Part shown: piece by piece, positions 31,600 through 41,679 of the stretch
Position numbering within the stretch: position 1 is the stretch's first letter
Layout of the letters: each line of letters starts with the position of its first letter
Origin: Odontocerum albicorne
Lineage: Eukaryota; Arthropoda; Insecta; Trichoptera; Odontoceridae
Assembly (NCBI GenBank): GCA_949825065.1
Contig: OX463863.1
Coordinates: 16,662,345 to 16,726,344 of the forward strand
Reading direction: 5' to 3'
DNA length: 64,000 nt
Translations under genes and position numbers: made by a program
The notes under the pieces: generated by a model
Told to the model about the DNA's origin: nothing
Database searches by the model: none
Seen by the model: the letters and a program-made list of their open reading frames with translations, nothing else

Positions 31600-32040
31600 G
31601 ATAAAATAATGTCTGATTGTGACTTTAGAGATATCCTTTGGCGGTTCCTCTCCATCCATTCCTGCACTCCGCAGTTCTAAGAGCAAGTTGTCAAGTCCTG
31701 TTGCATCTCTCACTTGGTCAGCCCAACGCATTGGGATTCTTCCTCTTGTGCGTCATCCTTCCACGCTTCTATTAACCACAAGCCTCTACAAACTGTCTCC
31801 TTGACCACGAGCAATGTTCCCAAAGAATCGAAAGACTTGTCGAAAGGCATATTGTCGATGATTCTCAGTTCTTCGAGAATGGAGGCGTAAATTCGCTTTG
31901 ATGTCCGTGGAATTCGTAACATCCTTCTCCAGGACCACATTTTAAATACATCTATTCTTCGTCTCTCGTTTGCTTTTAGAGTCTGCGCCATATGTACATA
32001 TTGTGAAGACGAGAGACTTAACTAGGTGTATTTTCCTCAT
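31600..32040 (-). pseudogene. LINE ORF2 C-terminal fragment, minus strand
   Basis: The minus-strand translation contains ERRRIDVFKMWSWRRMLRIP and RTSKRIYASILEELRII, followed after frame breaks by CVGLTK and RWADQVRDATG. This is the typical tail of a non-LTR retrotransposon ORF2 (WCWRRMLRIPW and RWxDQIRxAxG motifs). It lies 60 bp beyond the end of gene B and in the opposite orientation. Confidence 0.65.
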
Positions 32041-32164
32041 GATGGTGATTGTTCTGCTCTTCCGTATCTTTTCCATCTTTGACTTGTAAATAGATATAAA
32101 TCTAAAAATGATAACAAGAGGAACAATGATTGCTGTAAAATGGTTTAGTTATGCCTACAAAGTT

Positions 32165-32208
32165 TAGTAACCACTTAACAGTTGGATTTTTAACACGCAA
32201 TGTAACAC
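32165..32208. repeat. Tip of a T3 MITE
   Basis: TAACCACTTAACAGTTGGAT and TTTTTAACACGCAATGTAAC match the complement of the right end of the T3 element (27889-27932). The rest of the element is absent. Confidence 0.6.
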
Positions 32209-32545
32209 AGACGACGCTCTACAAAGCCGAAGTTAGCCGATTAGGGCCGACAGTCTCTTTCTTAACACGTTCACTGCGTCGAATACGGCTCCCGTGTCCA
32301 CACAAAATAGCCTTGAATGTTGAGTGCACTCATAAACGTCTCCCGATAAGGATTCGTCGCTGGTTTAATGTGTTTTGAAGACACGAAGGAATACACTTGT
32401 ATATGATGTTTCAATAGAAAGTAGAATTTACAATTTACAAAGTTATGGGTTTTCAAAAATTCGCAAATTTTCAGCATCTCTGTATGACATTTTATACAAA
32501 GTGAACGTGTTAAGTCCGATGTGTATTACTTACCGCCGGGTACTG
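32209..32545. repeat. P1 MITE half with a nested T2 MITE
   Basis: GACGACGCTCTACAAAGCCG and GTCTCTTTCTTAA, then a T2 element, then TTAAGTCCGATGTGTATTAC to CCGGGTACTG before TA (32546-32547). Removing the T2 element and one TTAA restores the sequence of the P1 copy at 3505-3709. Confidence 0.8.
32266..32509. repeat. TTAA MITE T2, copy 2 (nested)
   Basis: Flanked by TTAA at 32262-32265 and 32510-32513, with ends CACGTTCACTGCG and complement of CACGTTCACTTTG. 244 bp, closely similar to 7326-7578. A further T2 tip (ACACGTTCACTG) is near 32619. Confidence 0.85.
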
Positions 32546-32831
32546 TACAATATTTATTGAATATAAAAAAACAAGGAATAAAATTTCCTCTCGCAAATAT
32601 TTCATTAAAACCACCTTCAACACGTTCACTGCTTAAAACGCCTATAGACGGTTCATATAAACTTATGCAAGGTGCTCAAAATGCCTATTTTCGGTCTATT
32701 CTCAATTTTTTCGAGTGAATTAAAAAACATGGAAGCCCAGAGTGGCCTCACGGTGCTGATAGGGTCTGCAATAATTATATGGCAATGAATTAAACTTACT
32801 TTTTTAATATTTCGACAACACAGCAATAATC

Positions 32832-33080
32832 AATGACCTGAAGTAGTTATTTTTGACCTAAAAGAGTCTTACTTGTTATCGTTGACCTAACGGAGTCATA
32901 TTTATGATACTATCGCTGACCTAAAGGAGTCATATTTGCTATCGCTGACCTAAAGTAGTCATATTTACTAGCGTGGACCTAAAAGAGTCATATTTGCTAT
33001 CACTGACTTAAATGAGTCATATTTGCTATCCCTGACCTTAAGGAGTCATATTTGCCATCACTGACCTGAAGGAACTCTCT
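32832..33080. repeat. 29-bp tandem repeat, about eight copies
   Basis: The unit GACCTAAAGGAGTCATATTT plus GCTATCGCT repeats with substitutions (GACTTAAATGAG, GACCTTAAGGAG). The copies are diverged, so the array is older than the 44-bp and 67-bp arrays. Confidence 0.8.
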
Positions 33081-33202
33081 ATAGAGTAATGAACGGCAAA
33101 GGAGATTGACTAAAATAAAAGGACAATTCATATAATGCCGTTTAGGGAGCGGATTTTCCTCACAGATACTGTAAATAGGGAATCCACTATTATTGACCTT
33201 AA

Positions 33203-33780
33203 CCTTTCCCTTCCTGCACAAAAAAAATCCGAGCGTTCCGGTGCTGTGTATTCAATACACATGTAAAAATGAGCGATTTAATGTCAGAAAAATAAGAATA
33301 TTCATAGCCAATCGCTTAAATTAATTAAATTTGTAGTCAAAAGTGATAATAATTGAAATTGAATTGCTGAAAACATGAAAAAAACATCGGCCGACGTTCA
33401 CAAAACGGGTGAAGAGACCACCTCAAACGAAAGACCGCGAGCGAACTGAGATTCTATTTCTTGCATTCCCATATACCGAAGTAGTGAGAGTGTGACGTGA
33501 ATAGCGTCGCTTCCTCACCCATAGTGTTTTTTTAGAATGAATATACCTACGTCACACACTGGCACACGTTTTATTGTATTGGTGAATTTATTCCCGATTT
33601 TCAAAAAATATCTGGTGTGGCCGATAAGTGCTAATTATTATTAATATTATTTTTTCATTCATACGTAAATGTATTACGGAGAAATACCTAAAATCTGAAC
33701 CCAGTATTTATTATATTTATAGAGATATTAAAGTATTTAGAAGCAATGTGTACTAGTTACACATCACAGGGAAGGAAGAG
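33203..33780. repeat. TTAA MITE T1, copy 3
   Basis: TTAA at 33199-33202 and 33781-33784; ends CCTTTCCCTTCCTGCAC and complement of CTCTTCCTTCCCTGTG. 578 bp, closely related to 662-1215. Confidence 0.8.
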
Positions 33781-33849
33781 TTAAATTACTAAGAAGAATA
33801 TAAAAATTAGCAACTGCGGTCATTAGATTGGATACTTTCTGTATCTGCA

Positions 33850-34165
33850 TATATTTAGAAAAATCATATTTGGTAAGAACCACAATAAACCCAACTACAA
33901 AGAAACCTTTGTAGATCTTCCGATATTAGGTACTTACTTCCCCACATCTGTATATATTCAGGAAAACATGGTTAGTGAGAAAACTGCTAAACAATTATCA
34001 AGGGAAGAAGAACTACAAAGAAACCTTTGTAGATCTTCCGATATTAGGTACTTACTTCCCCACATCTATATATATTCAGGAAAACATGGTTAGTAAGAAA
34101 ACTGCTGAACAATTATCAAGAGAAGAAGAACTACAAAGAAACCTTTGTAGATCTTTCAATATGTG
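33850..34165. repeat. 118-bp tandem repeat, about 2.7 copies
   Basis: ACTACAAAGAAACCTTTGTA occurs at 33894, 34012 and 34130, 118 bp apart. The copies are nearly identical, so the duplication is recent. Confidence 0.85.
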
Positions 34166-34479
34166 ATAGAAACACATTCGGCTTTAGGTGGAGTGTCATA
34201 TATAATCATTAATTTTAACTTCCCAAAAAGAGTTGTCTTCAAGTGCTACCTAAAGCTGCACATACCACCCTTATCTCTGACACACTGAATGCCAATATGT
34301 CGTATGCTGTATATTATAACTTGAGTTAATGTGTTTGTTTTGTGCTTTCTGTTTCATCAATTGTTCATTTCTAATTTACGTATGGAACTTACTATTTCAT
34401 ATTTTACTTTATTTGTGAATCAAATTGTTCTATTAAGTTTCTGGGCATTAGAACTTGTATATTCGAACCGGGCAGTATC
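34166..34479. other. No gene seen
   Basis: Non-coding sequence between a tandem repeat and a LINE remnant. Confidence 0.4.
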
Positions 34480-35000
34480 AAAATCTGCTAAGATGATAGT
34501 CCACAATAGTATTTTTCGCGCCAACTTTAATGTATGGAAGTGATACTAGGACGTGGAAAAAGACAAATGAGCCAAATAAATGCATGCATTGAGATAAATA
34601 TGTGGAGTGACAATATATAACAGAACACGGAATGAAGTGATAATGGATGAATGTGAAGTTAAGGCTGATGTGTTGAGTAAGGTGGAGAAGGAGGAGGGCA
34701 CGCTGAGATAGTTTGAGCATGTGGAACGAATGAATGAAGACAGACTAAAAAAACAGATATACAGTGTAAATGTGAGTGGAAGGCGTGTGAGAGGAAGACC
34801 AAGGAAAGTATGCTTAGATCAAATGAATGATATTCTGAAAGAAGGTAATGTAGAAAGTCAGAGAAATCGTAGAAGGTGTATGAATGTAAAAGAGGCGAAG
34901 GATGTGCGTCGAGATAGGAAACTATGGCGCTCTGTCCTCTCTGCCTACCCCGACAGGGAAATGGCACGACGGTATTTATGTATATGTCTTTGCGTACAAT
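34480..35000 (+). pseudogene. LINE 3' end (family L1x), best-preserved copy
   Basis: The plus strand has a degenerate VLAPTLMYGSDT-like start (CGCCAACTTTAATGTATGGA, about 34517), then a clean stretch from 34721: MERMNEDRLKKQIYSVNVSG, RRVRGRPRKVCLDQMNDILK, NRRRCMNVKEAKDVRRDRKL and SAYPDREMARR. This is the conserved C-terminal part of a non-LTR retrotransposon ORF2. It provides the reference for the two minisatellites at 29353 and 62205. Confidence 0.75.
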
Positions 35001-35448
35001 ATTTATTTGGTGAAAATAGAATTAGATTCTTGTAGTAATTTTATTTGATTGGGCCTAGGAACAATTTTATTTGATTGGGCCTAGGAACAATTTTAATTTT
35101 TATGTCAGCTCGTCTTCAAACTCTTGAGGAAGTTGCGTAAAGTTTTTTTTTTTTAATAGGCAATAATCCACCCATGCTTAGTATTAACTTTAGTGGCGTT
35201 GTGCCTATCAGTGGGACAGGACGACATTTTCATCGAAGCCTTAAAGACCTTTTTTTTTGTATGTGTGTATGTATAATATATGTATTAAGTTTCAGAAAAA
35301 AATAAAAACGTCTTTTTAGACTAGACCACATTCTACACACCACATATTTTCACGTTTATGTATAAGTTGTTTAATTTTTGTTTTATCTGTGGTTTATTAA
35401 ATTTTTGACTTATCTTGTAAAATATATATGTATTTACTCTGACTAGTA
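35001..35448. other. No gene seen; short direct repeat
   Basis: TTTTATTTGATTGGGCCTAG is present twice in tandem (about 35040 and 35067). The rest is AT-rich. Confidence 0.45.
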
Positions 35449-35976
35449 TAGGGTGCGTTTTATGTTCCAGGCCGATTTTGTTTGGCTGTCATTTGTCAGT
35501 TAATATTGAACAGTCATGGAGAGTGGTCGATAACAATTTAGTATGGAGCATCTAACTCCACAACAACACGTTAAAGGTATTAAATAAGCGAAAATAATTG
35601 CGTGTTTTTTTTTGGTTTAAACCATATGCCAAGCAATTAACCATTCAGCATGTAATGGATAATTTTGAAAATTTGCATACACTGGGAGATAAAGTAAAGT
35701 CTGGGTGACAACGTACGCCAGAAAAGATTGATGCAGTGAGGCAGAGTGTTGGTGAACGTCCGTGCACCTCTCATCGACGCCATGCACAAAAATTGGGAAT
35801 GTCTCCATCATGTTTGTTAAAAATTATCAAAAAAATTATATTCCAATATATAAAAATATATTCCAGACATAATTGTAAAGACAATATTATCAAACAATTA
35901 AATATAAATCATAAAATTGTGTAATTTAAAAGTTATTAAAAAAAAAACATCGGCTTAGAAAATAAAACGCACCCTG
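35449..35976 (+). mobile_element. Tc1/mariner-superfamily element, deleted
   Basis: TA-flanked, with inverted ends sharing GGGTGCGTTTTAT (left TAGGGTGCGTTTTATGTTCC, right complement CAGGGTGCGTTTTATTTTCT), then GCCGAT. About 528 bp. The interior encodes a helix-turn-helix remnant in one open stretch: TPEKIDAVRQSVGERPCTSH and RRHAQKLGMSPSCLLKII, as in IS630/mariner-type transposases. The catalytic domain is missing. Confidence 0.7.
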
Positions 35977-36339
35977 TATAATACTTGACAAATTTTATTC
36001 GAAAATAAATTTGAAGTCTTTGTTCAAAAAACAGTGTTTCTTTTTCATGTGTGTTTCCGTATTGTTATCGGGAAATGGCTGCTGTGTTCATTACTTTTTA
36101 AGTATGTTTTATAAAGATATTTGTTTTATGAAAACTGCTGTCTGAAGACATGATCGTAAATTAATAATACATACGACCACGCCATTTTCCTATCACGATA
36201 GGCTGACTGTACAGTGTACCACACTTTCCTATCCCGTCACACATCCTTATCCTCTCCTGCAATTATACAACTCTTGCTGATTTCTCTTGCTTTCTACGTT
36301 TCCTTCCTTTTAAAATATCATTAAGGCGAGTCAATCATT
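35977..36339. other. No gene seen
   Basis: Non-coding. A weak LINE 3'-like stretch (GCCATTTTCCTATCACGATA, about 36182) resembles the complement of the L1x terminus. Confidence 0.35.
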
Positions 36340-36858
36340 CTTCAGCGTCTTTCCAATCATGGATTAACGCTACGCTCAAACAGAGATTGTCTATTGGCCT
36401 TTCCAGTTCACCGCTCCTCTTTTTTTTTACGTCGTCCTTTACTGTCCATGCAGTGAGACTCTGGAATCAGTTACAAACCAATATAAGACTTGCTCCGTCC
36501 TTGGCATGCTTTAAGAAGCAACTGAAAAAACTCTTAATTTCTAGTCAGTAAAATAACGTGTTTCATTCCTGATTTTTCCTTTCCTTTCCTCTCCCCCATT
36601 CCTTCATTTCCTTTTGATTGATGATATCTCACTTTATATGAAAAATAATGTTCGGGTGATTGTCTATCTTTGTGGGATCCGTGAGTATATGCTCACGTAT
36701 GTGTTTATGGATTTCGTGGGGATGGATAGTCATTTGAATTATTTATGCGATCACGTAACTTGCTTAATTTACTTTTGTCTGGTTGGCTGGAAGAGATTGC
36801 CGCCTGACAATAAGCCCGCCAGATTATATTTGCAATAAAAGTGTTAATTAAATAAATC
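36340..36858 (+). mobile_element. LINE 3' end, uninterrupted copy
   Basis: The coding part reads FTSSFTVHAVRLWNQLQTN, LAPSLACFKKQLKKLLIS, a C-terminal motif of non-LTR retrotransposon ORF2. After the stop there is a 3' UTR ending TTGGCTGGAAGAGATTGCCG, CAATAAGCCCGCC and TTTGCAATAAAAGTG with a TTAATTAAATAAA tail. It contains the empty T1 target (CATGCTTTAAGAAGCAAC, about 36507). Its last 60 bp match the tail of the SINE at 3970. Confidence 0.7.
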
Positions 36859-37060
36859 ACACTTTCATTACTTTTTCCTCTCACACGCCTTCCACTCACA
36901 TTAGCACTATAAATTTGTTCTATTAATCTTTCTCCATTCATTCCTTCCACACATGCCCAAACATCTCAGAATGATCTTTCTCAACACATTACAACACACA
37001 GAAGTGTTAAGTTCACATTTATTCCTAATCATTTATTCTGTCAGACATTGTCACTCCATT
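36859..37060 (-). pseudogene. LINE 3' end fragment (family L1x), minus strand
   Basis: Minus-strand reading: MEGMNGERLIEQIYSANVSG, RRVRGKSNESVI. It abuts the tail of the preceding LINE copy. Confidence 0.6.
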
Positions 37061-37074
37061 TTTTTTTTTTCAGA

Positions 37075-37970
37075 TGATGCATTTCTATAACAACGCAGAA
37101 GCTTTTTACTATATTGAAAAAAAATGCAGAAGCTATTATTTTGAAAAAAAGGCAAAAGCTATTTATTATATTGAAAAAAATGCAGAAGCTTTTATTTTGA
37201 AAAAAAAAGGCAAAAGCTATTTATTATATTGAAAAAAATGCAGAAGCTATTATTTTGTTAAAAAAAGGCAAAAGCTATTTATTTTATTGAAAAAAATGCA
37301 GAAGCTTTTATTTTGAAAATAAGGCAAAAGCTATTTATTATATTGAAAAAATGCAGAAGCTATTATTTTGTTAAAAAAAGGCAGAAACTATTACATTGAA
37401 AAAATGCAAAAGCTATCTGAAGGGCTCGGCAGTAAATAATGGTAAGCGACAAAATTACAAAAGACGAGTTTCAAAATTACAAATGAGATAGTTAAGGGTA
37501 GAATTAAAAAATGTAATACTCAAACAGAATAGTCTTAAAACCTCAAAATTTTGTAAAATTACATTCTTTTTAAATTACTGTTTCGTAAATAAATTTAAAG
37601 ATTTTATAAAGACTTGTTTTCTTAATATCTCAAAATGTGATACATGTCACTTACCATTATTTACTGCCGAGCTTTTCATTTATTATGTTGAAAAAAATGC
37701 AGAAGCTATTAAGGTATCTTGAAAATAATCATAAACTATTTATAATCTTGAAAAAAAAATGTAGAAGCTATTAAGGTATCTTGAAAATAATCCTAAACTA
37801 TTTATAATCTTGAAAAAAAAATGTAGAAGCTATTAAGGTATCTTGAAAATAATCATAAACTATTTATAATCTTGAAAAAAAATGTAGAAGCTATTAGGTA
37901 TCTTGAAAATAATCAGAAGCTATTAAGTATCTTGAAATAAATTAACAAGCTATTTATTATGTTGCTAGTC
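37075..37970. repeat. AT-rich tandem array with two period classes, interrupted by a MITE
   Basis: The first part (37090-37425) alternates TTGAAAAAAATGCAGAAGCT and GAAAAAAAGGCAAAAGCTAT with a period of about 57 bp. The second part (37680-37965) repeats ATCTTGAAAATAATCATAAA plus TGTAGAAGCTATTAAG with a period of about 62 bp. The two share AGAAGCTATT. A short element (37424-37672) sits between them. Confidence 0.8.
37424..37672. repeat. MITE with 28-bp inverted ends inside an array
   Basis: GCTCGGCAGTAAATAATGGT continuing AAGCGACA at the left is the complement, with one mismatch, of the right end TGTCACTTACCATTATTTAC plus TGCCGAGC. About 250 bp, non-coding; the target duplication is not clear. 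Confidence 0.7.
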
Positions 37971-38459
37971 TGGTTTTCGCTGACCTACACTTAAGTGCCG
38001 AGTTTCAGTGTTGATAGAGGCTGAGTGCACAGTCGTCCAGATCTATACTTTCAAGATGGGCACCAACACACCATTATGTATTACCTAACGTTCTTTAATG
38101 ACTTTATCATTTCATAAACATTTGGAAATTGAAACAAAAAGAACATTGCCGGATTTTTCCATTTGAGTAGACAAACAGGGAGCGAGCTTTCTTGCGTAAA
38201 CTTTTAAACTATCCACCTATATTCCAGGAAAATGCAGGCATATGACCTAATAATTTAACGTGACAAATCTAAAAAAAATGTATGCAAGTCCTGTCTGCAG
38301 TCAAATGACAATCTGATATAAGATGAACAATTACGGTAAGGGATAATTAACAATATATTTTGTTATTAAATAATCCGTATTGAAATGTAGTTTCTCTGTA
38401 ATGGAGAAACAGTACCAACTTGGCAAGGAGATTATATTTCCATGCCATAAGTATTTATT
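37971..38459. other. No gene seen; possible LINE shred
   Basis: A stretch near 38000-38060 (AAGTGCCGAGTTTCAGTGTT) is not recognised. The rest is AT-rich and non-coding. Confidence 0.35.
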
Positions 38460-38857
38460 TTTTAAGTGAAACTTGTATCTATGTAGAGCTAATTGGCCTG
38501 AACGTCACAAAAAGTGAAACACTTCCCTTTATATTTGACAGATATGTGGCTTATTAATTAGGCCACAAATAATAAGTAATATTCATTTAATTATTTATAA
38601 TAATTAATTGTTTATTTAATATATTATTATTATTATAATAGTTATTATACAATATTATTAAATAATTATAAATGAAAATAATTAATAAAAATATTAATAT
38701 TTTTTATTTATGTTTATTTTTATTATTAATTAATTATGTTTAATAATTATTTTTATATTATATTATTATTATAATATATATTATTATTTATAATATTTAT
38801 TATAAATATTATACATTAATTATTATATATAATATAACAATTATAAATATTAAAATA

Positions 38858-39807
38858 CGAGGCATATCCAGAAAGTAAGTGTACTGAATTTTTGTAGGTT
38901 ACAATTTTTTTTATTTAAACAAAAAAATTACGTGGTTACCGTAGTACATATGTAAGCTATTTTTCGACATAGTCGCCATTCCTCTCAATGCAGGTGGTGA
39001 AGCGGGGTATCAACTTTTTGATGCCTTCCTCGAAGTAGTTTCCCGCCAACCCCTCCGTCCACTTCTCCACCTCCTCCTTTACCTCCTCGTCGGTTGAAAA
39101 CCTTTTTCCACCCATGTGCAGCTTCAGGGAGGTAAAGAGATAGTAATCTGAAGGTGCTAGGTCAGGGGAATGCGCGGGATGGTTCAGGACAACCCATTTA
39201 AACGAGGCGACCAGTTCCTTCGTGGCGTTGGCCGTGTGTGGTCTGGCATTGTCGTGCAGCAGGCAGACTCCCTTTGTCAGCATGCCTCTCCTCTTGTTCT
39301 GAATCGCCCTCCGCAATTTTTTAGGGTCTCACAGTATCTTGCAGAGTTGATGGTCTCCCCTTGAGGCATATATTCAGTTAAAATTATACCTTGACAGTCC
39401 CAAAACACGGATGCCATGATTTTCTTGGCTGAAATTGTGGTTTTGAACTTTTTGGCGGAGGGTGAAGAGGTGCGACGTGACCGTTTTTAAACTCGCGACA
39501 CCACTTGTACACACTCGTACGATTCATAGCTTTATCACCATATGCAGTTTTCACCTCATAAACCTCAACCGGAGGTTTTCCCTTCCAAACGAGATAACGG
39601 ATGACGCCGCGTATTTCACACTTGGCGGGAGATTGGATTGACATTTTTCACGAAACGTGTTGTCGCGTCGACACTTCTCAACGTACTGACCTCGAACCGG
39701 TCTCGTTGTGGAGGGGAAGGGTTAGGCTACACGGAAGTGTAGCCAACATGTCGAAAATAAAATCCATCCGGTCGTGAGAGCCTCAGTACACTTGCTTTCT
39801 GGATACG
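38858..39807 (-). mobile_element. mariner element (copy B), internally deleted
   Basis: TA-flanked (38856-38857 and 39808-39809). The left end is CGAGGCATATCCAGAAAGTA; the right end is CGTATCCAGAAAGCAAGTGT in complement and lacks four bases of the inverted repeat. About 950 bp. Same family as 8961-9915, in reverse orientation. Confidence 0.85.
38957..39644 (-). pseudogene. mariner transposase pseudogene (copy B)
   Basis: Start ATG at 39644: MSIQSPAKCEIRGVIRYLVW with the first HTH (VEVYEVKTAYGDKAMNRT, VYKWCREFKNGHV). The coding sequence is then fused by an internal deletion to PLHPPPKSSKPQF, with loss of the second HTH and the first catalytic Asp. The rest runs in a shifted frame to an open C-terminal part (38957-39316) with HDNARPH, HSPDLAPSDYYLF and ERNGDYVEK. 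Copy A lacks the HTH but retains the first Asp, so between them the two copies hold most of the family's protein sequence, yet neither is functional. Confidence 0.8.
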
Positions 39808-40338
39808 TATAGTAAATATAATATTATTATAATAATTATAAATATTCTTGTATAAGAATTTTTATAATAATTAATTTATTAATTAAAAATAAATAGTACA
39901 TAAGTTATATTAAGAAATTGTTATTTCAAATTTAATAAATCAAAAAACAAAAAAATTATACAAAAATTTGAAAAAAGAAACAATACAAAATCCAAAAAAA
40001 AACAAATAAATAATTTAAATATTATTTTTTTATTTAATTAAGAGAGATTTTCTTGAATTAAATTCCACATAACCATTTCCTAATCCTAAAAAAAATCATC
40101 AACAAATGGAAAAAAAGCAATGCATAAAATCAACTTTTCCTAGGAGCTAAGAAGTTTCACTTCTACGCGCTAGACTCTCACTCATCTGTTTTTTTTTTAA
40201 ATAAGCATCCCACCTAGACTAGAATGATTTGTGTCACCAAATTAAAAACATTATCTAATTACATGAGGCAATAAAATAAAACCAATTTAAAAAACTGACA
40301 ATTCTAGATAATTCAAAATTACAATTAAGCTACAAAAA

Positions 40339-40620
40339 TTAAACAATCGATCTATAAATGGAAAAGTCTCTCGAAGAAAGAAGAAACACAACATTCATAG
40401 GACGTGGCAAAGATATCGCTTTTAGTAAATCTAATCTATCTTGCAAAGGACAACCGAAAAATACATGGTCTATAGTTTTATTATTCAGATCACACTTGCA
40501 GCCGGAATTCTCTACAATACCCATTTTGTAAAGGTGACTAGCCACGATTACAGTGGCCCATTGGCAAATGACCATCTTATTCATTCTTATGATATTAAAC
40601 CATGGTTTCAAAGGAATAGA
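40339..40620 (-). pseudogene. LINE C-terminal fragment (RNase H-end type) inside an inverted repeat
   Basis: Minus strand: NIIRMNKMVICQWATVIVAS, HLYKMGIVENSGCKCDLNNK and TIDHVFFGCPLQDRLDLL. The C-x-C...DHVFFxCP pattern is the C-terminal zinc-like motif common after the reverse transcriptase/RNase H of arthropod non-LTR retrotransposons. No catalytic part remains. Confidence 0.6.
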
Positions 40621-41045
40621 TTGTTAGATTGATTTACATCTAGAGCCCTTATTTATATAAAAAAAACAGATGCGTGAGCAACTCGCACTGTAGAAGGGAA
40701 ACTTAAGAAATGTTGATTTTATTCATTGCTTTTTTTCCATTTGTAAACGATTTTTTGTTAGGATTAGGAAATGGTTTTGTGGAATTTAATTCAAGAAAAG
40801 CTCTAAATTAAATAAAAAAATATTATTTTTTTTATTTTTAATAATAAATAATAATTTTAAAAATAATAACATACACTTTATACTATTAATTATTATTAAT
40901 ACTTAAATAATTATTCATATTAAAATAATTTATTAATAAATAAAATATTTAATAATATAATATACCGTTTCACTTTTAGTGACGTTCAGGCCAATTTGTC
41001 CTACCACGCCTATAGAAGTTTCACTTCAATCAAGTATTTTTCAAT

Positions 41046-41679
41046 AATAATAAATATTTATATTATATAGAAAGATTAAAGAATCTACAATTCGGTACTT
41101 ATTTACATAATTCAAATCCTTTTTTTTTGTAATATTCTTAAAAAATATTTTGTCTGAATGTTTCATTGAAAACAAATTATGCCAACCCATAATAGTTTTA
41201 TATGCTTATTTATTGCATATTTACTTTTCTATTTTGAGAAACTGGAAATTTTCAGACAGAATGAGGAACTTAATAGATTAAAAATATGAACGGCGTCTCC
41301 GAGATGTAAACTATGTATATATTTTAATAAAACAGGAAAATAGATACATTTTTTTTATTTGCCTGATAGATTAAAGTTATTTTATCTAAGCACAAGTAGT
41401 ATCAAAAAAAATCTATGGTCACCTGTCAAACAATTTTTTACTAAGCTATATCAATATAATAGAAATTAATGTCTCTATTTTGTTAAATTATTCTTAGTTT
41501 TTTTAAGAATCTGTGAATAAAATACGCTTAATTTATATATTAGATTTGATATTTATGGACACGTAACATAATAACGCAGAGAAAACAACATCTGACACAA
41601 AGTATCACATCCGATCAAAATTTGTCTCACTGCAAGAGAACGGCTAATAATCGTTCTGATCTGTTTTATATGAAGAAAT
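41046..41679. other. 5' flank of gene C; nothing else recognised
   Basis: AT-rich sequence up to the start codon of gene C. It must contain promoter and 5' UTR, but I cannot place a TATA box or initiator with confidence. Confidence 0.4.

Larger units (their letters stand above)
38460..41045. repeat. Nested long inverted-repeat complex
   Basis: The outer arms are about 38463-38530 and 40968-41040 (AATTGGCCTGAACGTCAC and AAAGTGAAAC against the complement GTTTCACTTT and GTGACGTTCAGGCCAATT). The inner arms are about 40028-40195 and 40660-40825 (TCTTGAATTAAATTCCACA, ACCATTTCCTAATCCTAA, AAATGGAAAAAAAGCAATG and complements). The spacers (38560-38850 and 40830-40965) are almost pure A/T. A mariner (38858-39807) is inserted in the left spacer, and a LINE fragment sits in the centre (40339-40620). 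Confidence 0.6.
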
